From the NCBI RefSeq assembly GCF_026262505.1, contig NC_067208.1, forward strand, positions 5,589,962-5,653,961: a DNA stretch of 64,000 nucleotides. The letters are read 5' to 3'. The position numbers were made by a program, and so were the translations under genes. The DNA comes from Trichomonas vaginalis G3 (Eukaryota > Parabasalia > Trichomonadida > Trichomonadidae). The notes under the pieces are model-generated. The model did no database searches. It saw only the letters and a list, made by a program, of their open reading frames with translations, and was not told the origin of the DNA. The first letter of the stretch is position 1. Each line of letters begins with the position of its first letter. Positions 20,139 to 30,764 of the stretch are shown here, in pieces.

Positions 20139-20561
20139 ACGAATGTCAGATTTTTCAATGATGGTGAATGTTCGTTTTTTCACAAAATAATAATGACAAT
20201 GGTATGCACAAGACTTTTTATTGAATTTAAAAGATGCGAAATAAATTTATTGAATTGACTTATCGGAATTTTTTTCATTCAAAATTCCCGAATGTAAAAC
20301 ATCAAAACATTTGAACACTGAGTGCTTGCATTTTTTTTATAATATGAATTTCAAAAGTGACAAAATTTACCTAAACAATGAGAAAATCTTCAATCGTTGT
20401 TGATGCTACTCAAAAACTAACCTACTAAATTTTGCTTCTAAGTTTTTATCTACGTTGTGAATATGACTTATGATAGAAGAATTTTAAAGCATGGATGAAG
20501 TAATATTTATTGGTGAAAAAAAAAGATGAAAATAATAAGGGTGAAATAAGTGAATTGGTAA
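20139..20561. other. Intergenic spacer with an isolated AAAAGTGAC
   Basis: The nonamer at 20353-20361 is followed 16 bp later by an ATG (20378), but the frame closes after 16 codons. No other gene is seen. Confidence 0.45.
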
Positions 20562-21482
20562 TTAATGTGAGCGTAATTTAGATTTGACGAGATTGCGGGC
20601 TGCTGGACTCATCATTGTTGATTCTTTAGCATTATTGGTGATTTTTGCTCCATGGTCAATAAGATATTCAGCTGCTTTGAGTCTATTAGATCTTAATGCA
20701 ACTTCAAGAGCAGTTTCGTTAAATTCGTTAGTGATTTCTAGATTAATTTTATATTTCATTAAAAGTTGAATGCCTTCGACATTATCTGATTTTACACACC
20801 AAATAAGAGGCTTTGCATGGTGAGTTTCTGGTCTCCCTTCTGGTTTTGCTCCATACTTTAGTAGTAATTTTGCAAAACGATTAAACTTATTATATAAAGC
20901 GAATTGAAGAGGAGTTTCGTTATTTGTGGATTCAACTTCAGGATCTGTTCCATTTTCAAGTAAAAATTTAGCAATTCCAATTGAGTTGTTCCAAGCTGAA
21001 AAATGAAGAGGTGTCCATCCACGATAATGCCTTGAAGTAAGGTCGAAACCATACGTAAACATTAAAATCACTGTCTCATAGCATCCAAACTCTGCGGCAT
21101 AGTGAAGTACATTTCTTTGATAAAAATCTGTTGAATTCATGTCACACCCGAATTGTAACAAATCAACAACAAGATCTGTATTACCACTGCATGCTGCAAA
21201 ATGTAAAGGAAGCCTACCTTTTGAATCATAAAGTTGGATATCGGCTCCATTCATCAATAAAAAGTGTACAATGTTACGAGCACCGGCGTAAATGCAAACC
21301 GAGAGGATTGGAGGTCGTGATCTTAGCAGAGGATCATAAATGTGGATGGGCGATAGCCGACTGTTTACATTTGAGATGGAGATAAACAAGTTCTGGAATT
21401 GGTCCACATCATCTTGATTCAGAGCTTTAACCATATATGGGTCAAGTGTGAACTCACCTTCGCTGTAAATCTCTTCATGCAT
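20562..21482 (-). CDS. Ankyrin-repeat protein
   Basis: A 306-residue protein made mostly of ANK repeats from ~35 to 290, many near-canonical: GRLPLHFAACSGNTDLVVDL, RGWTPLHFSAWNNSIGIAKF, NETPLQFALYNKFNRFAKLL, NETALEVALRSNRLKAAEYL. The N-terminus (MHEEIYSEGEFTLDPYMVKA) has no signal peptide. The C-terminus is basic (RNLVKSKLRSH). It is likely a cytoplasmic binding protein of unknown partner, and shorter than the ankyrin protein at 6447. Confidence 0.85.
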   Translation of the reverse strand: MHEEIYSEGEFTLDPYMVKALNQDDVDQFQNLFISISNVNSRLSPIHIYDPLLRSRPPILSVCIYAGARNIVHFLLMNGADIQLYDSKGRLPLHFAACSGNTDLVVDLLQFGCDMNSTDFYQRNVLHYAAEFGCYETVILMFTYGFDLTSRHYRGWTPLHFSAWNNSIGIAKFLLENGTDPEVESTNNETPLQFALYNKFNRFAKLLLKYGAKPEGRPETHHAKPLIWCVKSDNVEGIQLLMKYKINLEITNEFNETALEVALRSNRLKAAEYLIDHGAKITNNAKESTMMSPAARNLVKSKLRSH

Positions 21483-21885
21483 CTTTTTGAACGAAAAATT
21501 TTGTCGTCGGATCTGTCAGACGAAAATTTGTAATATCGAATTTTATAAATGCCGCAATTTAAGAGAGAACATGCATTTTGATTATTTTTATTATCGGCTA
21601 CTTTATTTTTGACAGAATGGCAAATGATTACGATGGCATTTACAAATTCCCTCAAAACCCAATTTGAATCTCAAATTGGAAACGTTATTATTGAATTAAA
21701 TTGCTATCAAAATCATGAAAGAAATGTAGCTCCTTTACTAGAGTAGTAAATTAGGAAGAGATTTTTTTTGGACCAAATGAAAAGATTAAATATCAAAAAA
21801 TATTTATTGGTTTCTCTGATTAGTTGTATCTTTTGGCGAAGAAAACTTATATGATAGGTAATAAATATAATCAATAAAATTTATT
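21483..21885. other. Intergenic spacer
   Basis: AT-rich; short reading frames only. Confidence 0.5.
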
Positions 21886-23753
21886 TTAATCTGATTGTGG
21901 TATGAGATTTCCTTCTTTATCGTAATATTGATGATAGCCTTCAATGATGAAGTTCTTAAGCGTATGGTATGCGTGGATGATTTCTTCACAGTACTTGTCA
22001 AGATTAGCAAATAAATCTTCGATAGTTGTTATATGTTTCTTTTCGTTCGATTTTTCATCTGAAGAACTCTTGGACTTGAATCCGATAAGTTCTGCATTAG
22101 TTCTGTTCCTGAGAACAGGCAAGTCATTTCTACGTTGAAGAAACAATGTTTTGAGTTCGTCTGCCTTTTGCTTCAACAACGCCTTTAGTCGAAATTCATC
22201 TGCATCTTGAGAATTGTCTGGATTTTCAACTGGTATGAGATTCTCTAAAGTTCTTGGATCCTTTTGATTGCTTTGAATCCCATGCAATATTTGTTTTCTT
22301 CTGGCTTGCCTTGAAGAATTTCCTGAAGTATTTATATAAAGGTCTCCTTGAAGAAAGCGCAGTTTAAGATCATCATCATATACATCATTAATTGTCGGAA
22401 CTACAAAGTCAATAATTTGAGGAATCAATTCGAGGTTATTATCCCTAAGATGTCGCCAACCAAGCTTGCCATAACCTTTCAAAATAAATCCGATATTTCC
22501 ATTGTTCATGTCATATAAATTCATAATCCTAATCATAATGTCAAGGACTGCAATATCGATATTAAAGGATTCTTGTTTTGGTTTTTCAAATAAATTGTGA
22601 GCAAAATACATATAAAAATCTTAATCGTGAGTGTTATGAAATATATCTTTTCCAAGTTCAACAAAGACTTGGTCGCCATGTGTTAAATCTTGTTTTGCAA
22701 TATAGAATCCGCGTGAAATATATGGATTTATTACAAATTCTACATGTGGACCAATGCCAAAACACTCGAGAAGTTTGTATGCAAATGGTTCTCTCATCTT
22801 TGGAAGACTAAAATAAGCAGGTGGGAAACGATTATTGTCATCAAATATAAAATCTTCTACGGAAACAAATTCACAACTGTATTTCTGATTCTCTACAGGG
22901 TATCCAAAGAATGCTTTGATGAAGTATCTAGTAATAATTTCATCGCCTTCTTTTAAAGAAAGTATTTCACCAAATTCAACACCATGCTTCTTGATTTCGA
23001 CAGCAGCTTTGTAATTATCTGAAAACTCAATTTCAATTTTATCGAAATCAAACGATTTGACTCCAGTGCGAAGATGTTTGCGAATTCTGGTATCTGTTCT
23101 ATTGCTTGTTCTTGTGAAATCTTTCGAGAAGGCCAAAAATAAAATTTCGCTTTTCTCGTCAAAAATTCTCGGTTAACACCATAGTCGTCGTAAACTTGTT
23201 CATTGATGCTGAAATCTATCAATGTTCTAATAACAGTGAGACATTTGTTTCTCATTTCTTCTGGATTTGTTCTTGAAATGAGAAATTCTTTCTTACTAGA
23301 AAAGTTTCCTTTTGTATTTAAAGCCTTTTGACAAGGATTTCATATTAATTTCCCAAAAAATACTGGGAATGTAGATTCCATAAAATGGTTCATAACTGCA
23401 TAAGGATTTAATTTACAATGATCATATTTTTTAGATTTCTTAATGAATCTTGGATAAACTAATTTCTCAAAAAACTGAAGAACTTCTCCATCTTCTCGAT
23501 GACAAGATTTAATTAGGTCCATAAGGATAACAGCGTTAGATATGGGATTTTTTGCTAAATCATTTGTAATTAGAATTTTAAATGTAAGGTGAACTTGAGG
23601 TGCATTATTAAGATTCATCGGACTCAATATTACTGAAGAGTCTTGATAGTTGATGTTCATTTTGTTTTCTTCCAAGCTAGGCCGATCGCTATTGCAAGGT
23701 TGAAATGCACTAGAAAGATTTCTTGGATTGCTCAAGTTCTGCAAATCTTCCAT
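21886..23753 (-). pseudogene. Decayed gene of a kinase-like (APH-type fold) family
   Basis: Four consecutive minus-strand frames (23753-23340, 23255-22953, 23136-22621, 22611-21886) have protein-like composition, and I read them as one gene split by at least three frame changes or stops. The third piece contains FAYKLLECFGIGPHVEFV followed by GFYIAKQDL, like the 'Y.lL...GiGP...f....yi...dl' N-lobe/hinge pattern of APH-like kinases. The fourth begins with LDIMIRIMNLYDMNNGNIGF, resembling a catalytic loop (D....N). The tail is charged and helical. Substrate unknown; the family may be trichomonad-specific. The host-gene reading is inference; an unknown mobile gene cannot be excluded. Confidence 0.5.
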
Positions 23754-24908
23754 TTGAAAATTTTAAAAATTTTAAATGGCTGACATAAGTTTCGAATGTT
23801 TTACAACATTTTTTATACCAGCAAAAATTTATTGATTGGTAACTATAATGGCAATACGTGTTCTCAAAAAAATTCAGATGCTGAATTTTAAGGGTCCACT
23901 GCAACGATACGTAAATTATATGCCACTTTTTTTTGATATATTCTCATTGGGAGATTATTTCAGTATCAAACTTTAGTGAAAATTCAAAAATTAATAAATT
24001 TATTAGTATTGAGCAATACATGGCTGAAGTATCATGCTCTGAATTTAGCAATATGAAATAATTTTGTTTCATATCTTGGTTCAAGCTAGAAATTAAATAT
24101 TTTTGGTGCTAGCTTGTATTTTGTTTTAAAATAAGAATATACTCTCTGAAAATTAAAGTAATATTCATCGTTTCAAAATGAAAAATTTCGATTGCAAAGA
24201 AATTGATATACAATATCTTTATGAACATAATAGAATTGCTCCTATCACATGCAATTTATACTGAATTAAAATTTTTCGTGAAAAATTCATTTTGACAATA
24301 AATTTGAAGAGATTTTTTATGAACAATGAATGGATATCATTCATCTATTTTGGTCACCTTCCTTTAGAATCTCGAAATATTCAGGAATTACCAATCTATT
24401 GTCCATTTTTATGTGATTTTGGTCAATTCAAACTTAAAATCGCCAAGCAATCGTTGTTTGCCAAATAGAACTTACATCCAAAAAGAGTTGCAATTGTTAA
24501 ATCATAGCACCATGTCATGATTTCACTATTTGATTTCTCGTTGATTATATATTTAGATTCTGGGAGCTGTTGGCTAAAATATTTATCTTATGATATACAG
24601 AGTGTAAGGGTTTGAAGGGAAAATATTGTTATTTACATTTTGATTTTTCAAACACATAACTATTCCATACCAAGGAAGATCAATGTATTTTACCTCATTT
24701 GAAAATCAGATATCAAGGAGATCTGCTTCTTTGGCTGTTTAGATATGAGATGAATTGAAATTTCTAGTATAATAGAGACCAAAATTCTCATTTACAAATC
24801 GAAATTCTGATGATGATTCTAATGCAACTGTTCTCGTTCCTTCGAACCATTAAAATTTTTTTTTGTTTCTTGGAGAAAAAAAAATTATAAAAAAACAAAT
24901 TACGAATA
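23754..24908. other. 1.15-kb AT-rich intergenic region
   Basis: No supported gene, RNA or repeat. A poly-T/poly-A block (24850-24895) lies just before the cyclin ATG. Confidence 0.55.
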
Positions 24909-27545
24909 ATGCTGTCTCCGACGGAGTTTGGAGACAAAAAAGTCCCAGACAGCATTATATCATGTGTTCTTACCCTTCATAAAGAGATTTTCCAGAAAGT
25001 AAAACTTCATGATCCAGTCCTTCGCGCGTACGCTTTGCATTATTTCAAAGTTACGTACAAGGAAAATCAAAATGATGATTACGTTTTAATATTTAGAGCT
25101 ATAGCTGCTCTCCACCTCGCTTCAAAAGTCTGCGAAGACGGTAAAATGCTTGAATTATTCGTTAAAGCACTCGATGAGTGCCGCGGCAAGGACAATCTCA
25201 TTGAGGCTTTCGCTTTATTGGGAGAAGTTCATAGAATCAGCAAAGATTTTGTTAAAGTCGTCACAGAATCATGCCGCTTAGCAGAAATAGACTTAATTCA
25301 AGATTTACAGTTTAATTTTAAAGTTGTATTGCCTTACGACTACATGCGCGAATACATTCATCATGTTGTTCATTGGCACATGCCAAGCTATTATCCAAAT
25401 TATCATAATATTACTCACGTTACTATTCAAAACTGCTATAAATTTTTGAACGATTTACAACTATCACCCATCTTCTACAATTTTACGCCACCAACGGTCG
25501 CTCTAGCCGCTGTATCTTTATCATTTTATATGGAGAAGCTGGACGTTCCAGATTTTAATGGAAAGCCATGGGCTTCGATAGTTGAACCAACTGTTGATAT
25601 CGAACAGCTCAACAATTGCATCGATCAAATCAAATTGTACTTCAAAAGCAAAAATTGCGATATTGAGAACCTCTTTCATGCAGTTGATCGCCAGGATGCA
25701 CTGTCAGACTGGTACATAAGCCCTATAGAAGATCACAGAAGCAAGGAACCTTCTGTTCCTCCTCCAGACGATTATATGATGCAGGCGTTCAACTGCTCGG
25801 AAGATGCATTCTCAAAGATATGGTCAGATCACGTACCAGATATACCGCCTCCTACAGTCGATGAGTACCAAGAAGCCATTGATATCGCTATTGAAGAGGA
25901 ATCTAACGGAAACTTACTGATTTCTGGTCCTAAGATACCAGATGGTCAATTACAGCCTCCTCGCAGACAATATACTCCATCAAAACCAAGAGTTTCCACT
26001 CGTCCAAGATTCGAAAATGTGAAGAACTATCCAAGCCAAAGGAGACCGAATTACCAACCTGGAGGCAGGCGCGATGAAATACGCGAAAGGAGATCTCCAT
26101 CAATCGACAGAAGATTACCAGAATCAGACAGATACGAAAGAAGGTCAGTAGATCCAAGAAATGACTACTACCCAGAGAGGAGATCAGAATACGACCGAAG
26201 AATGAGCGATTACGTCATTGACAAGAGACAAGATGATTACTTACCAGACAGAAGAGCACCGGAAAGCTACGAGCGTAGAAGCGAACCACCATATGATCGT
26301 AGATCTCCTGCTTATGGCCACTCACGAGAAGATGACAGAAAGCGCGATCATTATGACTACGAAAAGCGGCCAGATCCAAGAGATTTCGAGCGAAGATCAG
26401 AATCCAGACCGTATGATTACGAAAAGAGACCAGATCCGCGTGATCTCGACAGAAGATCAGATCCAAGAGATTTCGACAGGAGATCGGACTTAAGGCCACT
26501 CGATCATGAAAGAAGACCAGATCCAAGAGACTACGACAGAAGAGATTTCGAGAGAAGGCTTGACGACAGGAAATCTGACGATAGAAGGCCAGATGACAGA
26601 AGATCCGATCCAAGAGACTTTGACAGGAAATCTGATGACAGAAGAGGTGACGACAGAAGACCAGACCCAAGAGACTACGACAAGAGATCTGACGAAAGAA
26701 GATCCGATCCAAGAGACTTTGACAGAAGACCAGAAGAAAGAAGATCCGATCCAAGAGACTTTGACAGAAGACCAGAAGAAAGAAGATCCGATCCAAGAGA
26801 CTTTGACAGAAGACCAGAAGAAAGAAGATCCGATCCAAGAGACTACGACAAGAGATCTGATGATAGAAGAAGTGACGACAGAAGGCCAGATGAAAGAAGA
26901 TCCGATCCAAGAGACTACGACAAGAGATCTGATGATAGAAGAAGTGACGACAGAAGGCCAGATGAAAGAAGATCTGAGCCAAGAGACTACGACAGAAGGC
27001 CAGAACCAAGAGGTGACGACAGAAGACCAGATGAAAGAAGAGATATCGACAGAAGATCTGAGCCAAGAGACTACGACAGAAGGCCAGAGCCAAGAGATTA
27101 TGACAGAAGACCAGATGAAAGAAGGCTTGACGAAAGAAGACCAGATCCAAGAGATTTCGATCGAAGATCTGACGAAAGAAGACCTGAGACACGCGATTAC
27201 AATAGAAGGCCAGACCCAAGAGATCTCGACAGAAGAGGTGATGACAGAAGAATCGAGCCAAAGTCAAGAGATTACGACAGAAAACCTCCTGACTACGACA
27301 GAATTGATAGAAGACCTCCTGATCCACCAATGAGAAGATCTGATTCACGCGAAATGAGGTCCGATTACGAAAGAAGATCAGAACCTCGTCCAAGCGATTA
27401 CAGTAGAAGACCAGAACCAAGAGAAATGGATAGGAAACCTATTTCTCATTCTGAATCGTTTGATAGAAGAAAACAAGACAATTATGACAGAAAATCTGAT
27501 TATGATCGAAAACCAGACAGTAGAAGAGAAAATTATAATCGTTAG
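24909..27545 (+). CDS. Cyclin L/K/T-like protein with a long Arg-Asp-rich tail
   Basis: An 878-residue protein. Residues ~1-260 carry two cyclin folds (LRAYALHYFKVTYKENQNDD, AIAALHLASKVCEDGK, then TPPTVALAAVSLSFYMEK), most like the transcription cyclins L, K and T. A Pro-rich linker follows. From ~375 to the end the chain is almost entirely Arg, Asp, Ser, Pro and Tyr in repeats such as RRSDPRDYDRRPDERR. Cyclin L in animals has an RS tail and works with CDK11 in splicing; here the tail is RD-like, as in NELF-E or U1-70K. Likely a partner of CDK9, CDK11 or CDK12-type kinases in the nucleus. Other frames and the antisense strand are open only because of the repeats. Confidence 0.75.
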   Translation: MLSPTEFGDKKVPDSIISCVLTLHKEIFQKVKLHDPVLRAYALHYFKVTYKENQNDDYVLIFRAIAALHLASKVCEDGKMLELFVKALDECRGKDNLIEAFALLGEVHRISKDFVKVVTESCRLAEIDLIQDLQFNFKVVLPYDYMREYIHHVVHWHMPSYYPNYHNITHVTIQNCYKFLNDLQLSPIFYNFTPPTVALAAVSLSFYMEKLDVPDFNGKPWASIVEPTVDIEQLNNCIDQIKLYFKSKNCDIENLFHAVDRQDALSDWYISPIEDHRSKEPSVPPPDDYMMQAFNCSEDAFSKIWSDHVPDIPPPTVDEYQEAIDIAIEEESNGNLLISGPKIPDGQLQPPRRQYTPSKPRVSTRPRFENVKNYPSQRRPNYQPGGRRDEIRERRSPSIDRRLPESDRYERRSVDPRNDYYPERRSEYDRRMSDYVIDKRQDDYLPDRRAPESYERRSEPPYDRRSPAYGHSREDDRKRDHYDYEKRPDPRDFERRSESRPYDYEKRPDPRDLDRRSDPRDFDRRSDLRPLDHERRPDPRDYDRRDFERRLDDRKSDDRRPDDRRSDPRDFDRKSDDRRGDDRRPDPRDYDKRSDERRSDPRDFDRRPEERRSDPRDFDRRPEERRSDPRDFDRRPEERRSDPRDYDKRSDDRRSDDRRPDERRSDPRDYDKRSDDRRSDDRRPDERRSEPRDYDRRPEPRGDDRRPDERRDIDRRSEPRDYDRRPEPRDYDRRPDERRLDERRPDPRDFDRRSDERRPETRDYNRRPDPRDLDRRGDDRRIEPKSRDYDRKPPDYDRIDRRPPDPPMRRSDSREMRSDYERRSEPRPSDYSRRPEPREMDRKPISHSESFDRRKQDNYDRKSDYDRKPDSRRENYNR
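26701..26826 (+). repeat. Three exact 42-bp tandem copies in the cyclin tail
   Basis: A 42-bp unit (starts GATCCGATCCAAGAGACTTT) is repeated three times without change, with degenerate relatives throughout 26380-27540. It encodes 14-residue DPRDFDRRPEERRS-type units. Confidence 0.85.
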
Positions 27546-27788
27546 TGATATTATTTTTGTTTGAATATAAATAGATATTATTTCTTGTTTTAATTTTTCC
27601 TTATCTATTTGAAATTTCGATAATTTATTGATGTTTTTCTACTATTTCTAGTTAAATACCAAAATATCATCTATCTAACTCTTGAATATACTTCTATTTT
27701 TGGATTTGCTACACTTCTTGGTGCTTCACGCCGCTAAGTGAATGAAAATATCAAAACCGTTTTTGAGAAGTACGTTTTTAAAACTGAT

Positions 27789-29309
27789 ATGAGTGCACAA
27801 CTTGATAAAGACTTTGCAAATTTCGAGCAGTGCAGGAGGAATTTTGTTCGTACAGTTGCTGAGGCTGCGAGCCGTTCCGAAAATGTTGAACGTTTATTAA
27901 AACTTCGCGTTCTAAATATTCTTCATCCACTTTTACTCGATGATGTACCGGCTATTCAGCAAAGCACAGCTTTAGCTCTTGGCCGTCTCGCAAACTACGA
28001 TGAAAATATAGCACAACAAATCGTCGATGATGGAGTTTTAGTTGATATTGTTAACGGCCTTTCTTCTGAAGAAGATTTAAGCTACCAAAAGAATGCATGC
28101 TTCGTTCTTCGTACAGTTTCAAAACATTCAGCAGAATTAGCAGAAAAAGTCGTTGAAAACGGAGCTTTAGGTCCGATTGTTTGCTGCCTTCAATCTTATG
28201 ACACAAGAGTTCGTGAATCAGCAGCAGTAGCTCTCGGATCAATTGCTTCACACACTCCAGAGCTCGCACATTCAGTTGTTGATGCTCAGGGCGTTCCATT
28301 ATTAATTACTTCAACACAAAGCAACGATTTATCATTGAAGAGAATCGCTATTGCTGCTATTGGTGATATCGCTAAGCATGATGCTGAATTAAGCAATTTC
28401 ATCATCGAAGCAAACGGAATTGAAATTATTGCACCATTAATCAAAGATCAAGATCCGAAATTACGTACAGTCGCATGCTCTACACTTGCTCACATCGCCA
28501 AACACCAAGTTGAGAGCGCAGAACGCATTGTCAACGCTGGAATCTTCCCACACGTTTTACTTTGCCTTCGCGATAAGGAACCAGAAGTCCGTAAGGCAGC
28601 TGCAACACTTATCAGAGAAATCGTCAAGCATACACAAGAATTATCACAAAGAATCATTACAGAGGGCGGAGCCGTTGCTCTTGTCCAGTACTTGAAGCCA
28701 GACCAAGGCAACGATCCAATCTACGGAGTTATGTCTATTGGCTATATCGCTTCATTCTCACAATCTCTCGCAACAGTCTTATTACAGTCCGGCGCCGCAG
28801 ATGTCTGCTTGAATGTCTTTGTTCAGGCAAAGTCCGATCAGACAAAGGCGGCAGCAGCATGGACTCTCGGTCAACTTGGAAAGCATACATCAGATACAGC
28901 GGCAGCATTAGCTAAACTTAACGTTCTTACATTACTCCTTAATGAGCGTATCAGAGCTAGTGCCAGTAAGGACCTTGTACAGAAGACAGACCGTGCAATG
29001 GAGTTAATTGTTCAGAAGTGCACAATGATAGAAGCTCTTCAGAAGATTATCGACAATGCACCAGACAATGTCCTCGAATTCGTTCTCGAACAGATTTCAA
29101 AGATTATTCCAAAGAATCCAAAGATGCGTGTTCCATTTATCCAAGAAGGCGGCTTTGCTGCCGTTCAGAAGGTTAAAGCTGAACCGGGTACTAAAATTAA
29201 GGAATATGTCGATGCAATCAATGCTTGCTATCCTGATCAGGCTGTCAAATACTATTCTCCAGATTTCAAGAATACAATTCTTAATGATATCGAACAGTTT
29301 GGCCAGTAA
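27789..29309 (+). CDS. SPAG6: SPAG6/PF16, axonemal central-pair armadillo protein
   Basis: A 506-residue protein from the ATG giving MSAQLDKDFANFEQCRRNFV, which aligns with the SPAG6 start; 17 further codons upstream open only from a GTG. Eight or more armadillo repeats span the protein (QQSTALALGRLANYDENIA, RESAAVALGSIASHTPELA, KAAAAWTLGQLGKHTSDTA). The C-terminus keeps the SPAG6 signature AINACYPDQAVKYYSPDF. SPAG6 stabilises the C1 central microtubule of motile axonemes. Length is like the human protein (509). Confidence 0.93.
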   Translation: MSAQLDKDFANFEQCRRNFVRTVAEAASRSENVERLLKLRVLNILHPLLLDDVPAIQQSTALALGRLANYDENIAQQIVDDGVLVDIVNGLSSEEDLSYQKNACFVLRTVSKHSAELAEKVVENGALGPIVCCLQSYDTRVRESAAVALGSIASHTPELAHSVVDAQGVPLLITSTQSNDLSLKRIAIAAIGDIAKHDAELSNFIIEANGIEIIAPLIKDQDPKLRTVACSTLAHIAKHQVESAERIVNAGIFPHVLLCLRDKEPEVRKAAATLIREIVKHTQELSQRIITEGGAVALVQYLKPDQGNDPIYGVMSIGYIASFSQSLATVLLQSGAADVCLNVFVQAKSDQTKAAAAWTLGQLGKHTSDTAAALAKLNVLTLLLNERIRASASKDLVQKTDRAMELIVQKCTMIEALQKIIDNAPDNVLEFVLEQISKIIPKNPKMRVPFIQEGGFAAVQKVKAEPGTKIKEYVDAINACYPDQAVKYYSPDFKNTILNDIEQFGQ

Positions 29310-29475
29310 TGTGTTAATATGTAACTGCTTTTTTTATTTGATTACTAAAAAAATTATAATCTCATATTATTTCAATAAATTTATAGCTATTTAACAAAAA
29401 AAATATTATGTCATGAAAGAAATTTTTAATAACAATAATATAAAACAAATAATATGTAAAATAATCGGAAATTTT

Positions 29476-30195
29476 CTATTTTGATATTTCTACTACTTTG
29501 GTGTTGATCGATTGAACGGATAATGCCATTTTCTGGCCACCTTTTGGTGTAAAGAAGATTGTACTTGAAACAATATCAGAAATTACCCCTGAGAACGTGA
29601 AAGTGTTTTGTAATTTAACATTGCAGGGTGTTCCAATAGAAAATGTAGTATTGCCAACATGTAATTCTTGATCTTTAACATATGCTCGATCAGGAACATC
29701 TCTTAAAAATTCTTGTGCTTCTTGAGGCGAAAGAACTGGCTTATGAGGGTTATCCAAATCAATTGAGACATTTCTCTTGCGTTCTTCAGCTACAAATTCA
29801 TTAATAAATGGACAATCCATTTTATTGAAATATTTTGCGGCATTTGGTAACTTTTTAGAAAGTAATTCATGTTTTAATAAGAGGACATGCATCATGCGCT
29901 CATTAGCGTTCTCGTTTAGGTAAACTTCATCATTGTAAATTTGTCTGCATTGAGAATCAAAATCACGTTGTGCAGCTATTAGCTCGTTTTGTTGCCATAA
30001 ATCAACAGATTCTAATCTTTGGTTCGTTAATTCTTGAATATCGTTAATAAGTTTGTGATTTGCACCACCACGAGAATTCAGCGGGTCTTCCATTTCTTTT
30101 TGGATATTTTGGAGTGTATCCTTTAATCTTTTAATAGTTTGCTCTTTTGGACTTAGAATTTTTGGTTGAGTTTTTGGATCTTTTGGGATATTCAT
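29476..30195 (-). CDS. Sds3/BRMS1-like protein (possible Sin3-HDAC subunit)
   Basis: A 239-residue protein. Residues ~15-130 are long charged helices (QELTNQRLESVDLWQQNELI, RDFDSQCRQIYNDEVYLNEN, ERMMHVLLLKHELLSKKLPN) with the spacing of the Sds3-like coiled coil. The C-terminal ~70 residues look like a small beta-barrel (LQNTFTFSGVISDIVSSTIF), comparable to the Sds3 capsule/tudor-like end. Sds3 scaffolds the Sin3 histone deacetylase complex. Assignment is by architecture and is tentative. The sequence GCCACTTTTTAT lies directly before the ATG, a variant of the shared promoter element. Confidence 0.4.
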   Translation of the reverse strand: MNIPKDPKTQPKILSPKEQTIKRLKDTLQNIQKEMEDPLNSRGGANHKLINDIQELTNQRLESVDLWQQNELIAAQRDFDSQCRQIYNDEVYLNENANERMMHVLLLKHELLSKKLPNAAKYFNKMDCPFINEFVAEERKRNVSIDLDNPHKPVLSPQEAQEFLRDVPDRAYVKDQELHVGNTTFSIGTPCNVKLQNTFTFSGVISDIVSSTIFFTPKGGQKMALSVQSINTKVVEISK

Positions 30196-30764
30196 ATAAA
30201 AAGTGGCAAATCTTTCCCTTCATCTATCGGTGTGAAGCGCCGCTGAATTAAGGGTGCACTACAAGTATTAGAAAGTTCTCAAAAAATTCATAGAGCTCTA
30301 TCAATCCTCTTATCCTCCAAAATAATAAAACCCCTTATTTCACTTCATTGTAATAAAATATTTTAATTTTGATTTAAGATATAGATTTAATTAAGGCATT
30401 CTCATTACATATATAACTTTGGGCTTCAAATCTTTATTATTGGCCGAGTTTGAAAAAATCATGAAAAAATCAACTTTTTATAATTTAACTTGAGGAAAAA
30501 AATTTCGGCATTTTTGATCGATGAAGGTATTTTTTCTTCTCATCAATACATTGGTACATATATACCCTTGCTATTTATCTTATTTATTTAAAAAAAAACT
30601 CATTTTTCAAAGAGTTGAAAAAGAGGTCCAAAAAACAAAGTCCAGCACTCCAAGGATAAAAATTCTTCAAAAATTGAAATTTCAACATACAAAACTCGTA
30701 TTTAGAGTTAATTGTTGGTGCACAAAAGACAACACTTCATGGCCAGGAATTACCTCTTAAATAC
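30196..30764. other. Spacer before the HECT fragment
   Basis: AT-rich. A 79-codon frame (30521-30760) has leader-like composition and is not convincing as a gene. Confidence 0.45.

Noticed and set aside
20378-20428. 16-codon ORF after an AAAAGTGAC element
   Set aside because: Too short, and no splice signal that would extend it; kept only as a note on the element.
26215-27420. 401-codon antisense frame and a 275-codon alternative frame (26506-27333)
   Set aside because: Both are held open by the periodic codons of the Arg-Asp repeats in the cyclin tail and have no protein-like features.
30521-30760. 79-codon plus frame before the HECT fragment
   Set aside because: Leader-like composition, different frame from the HECT sequence, no recognisable motif.
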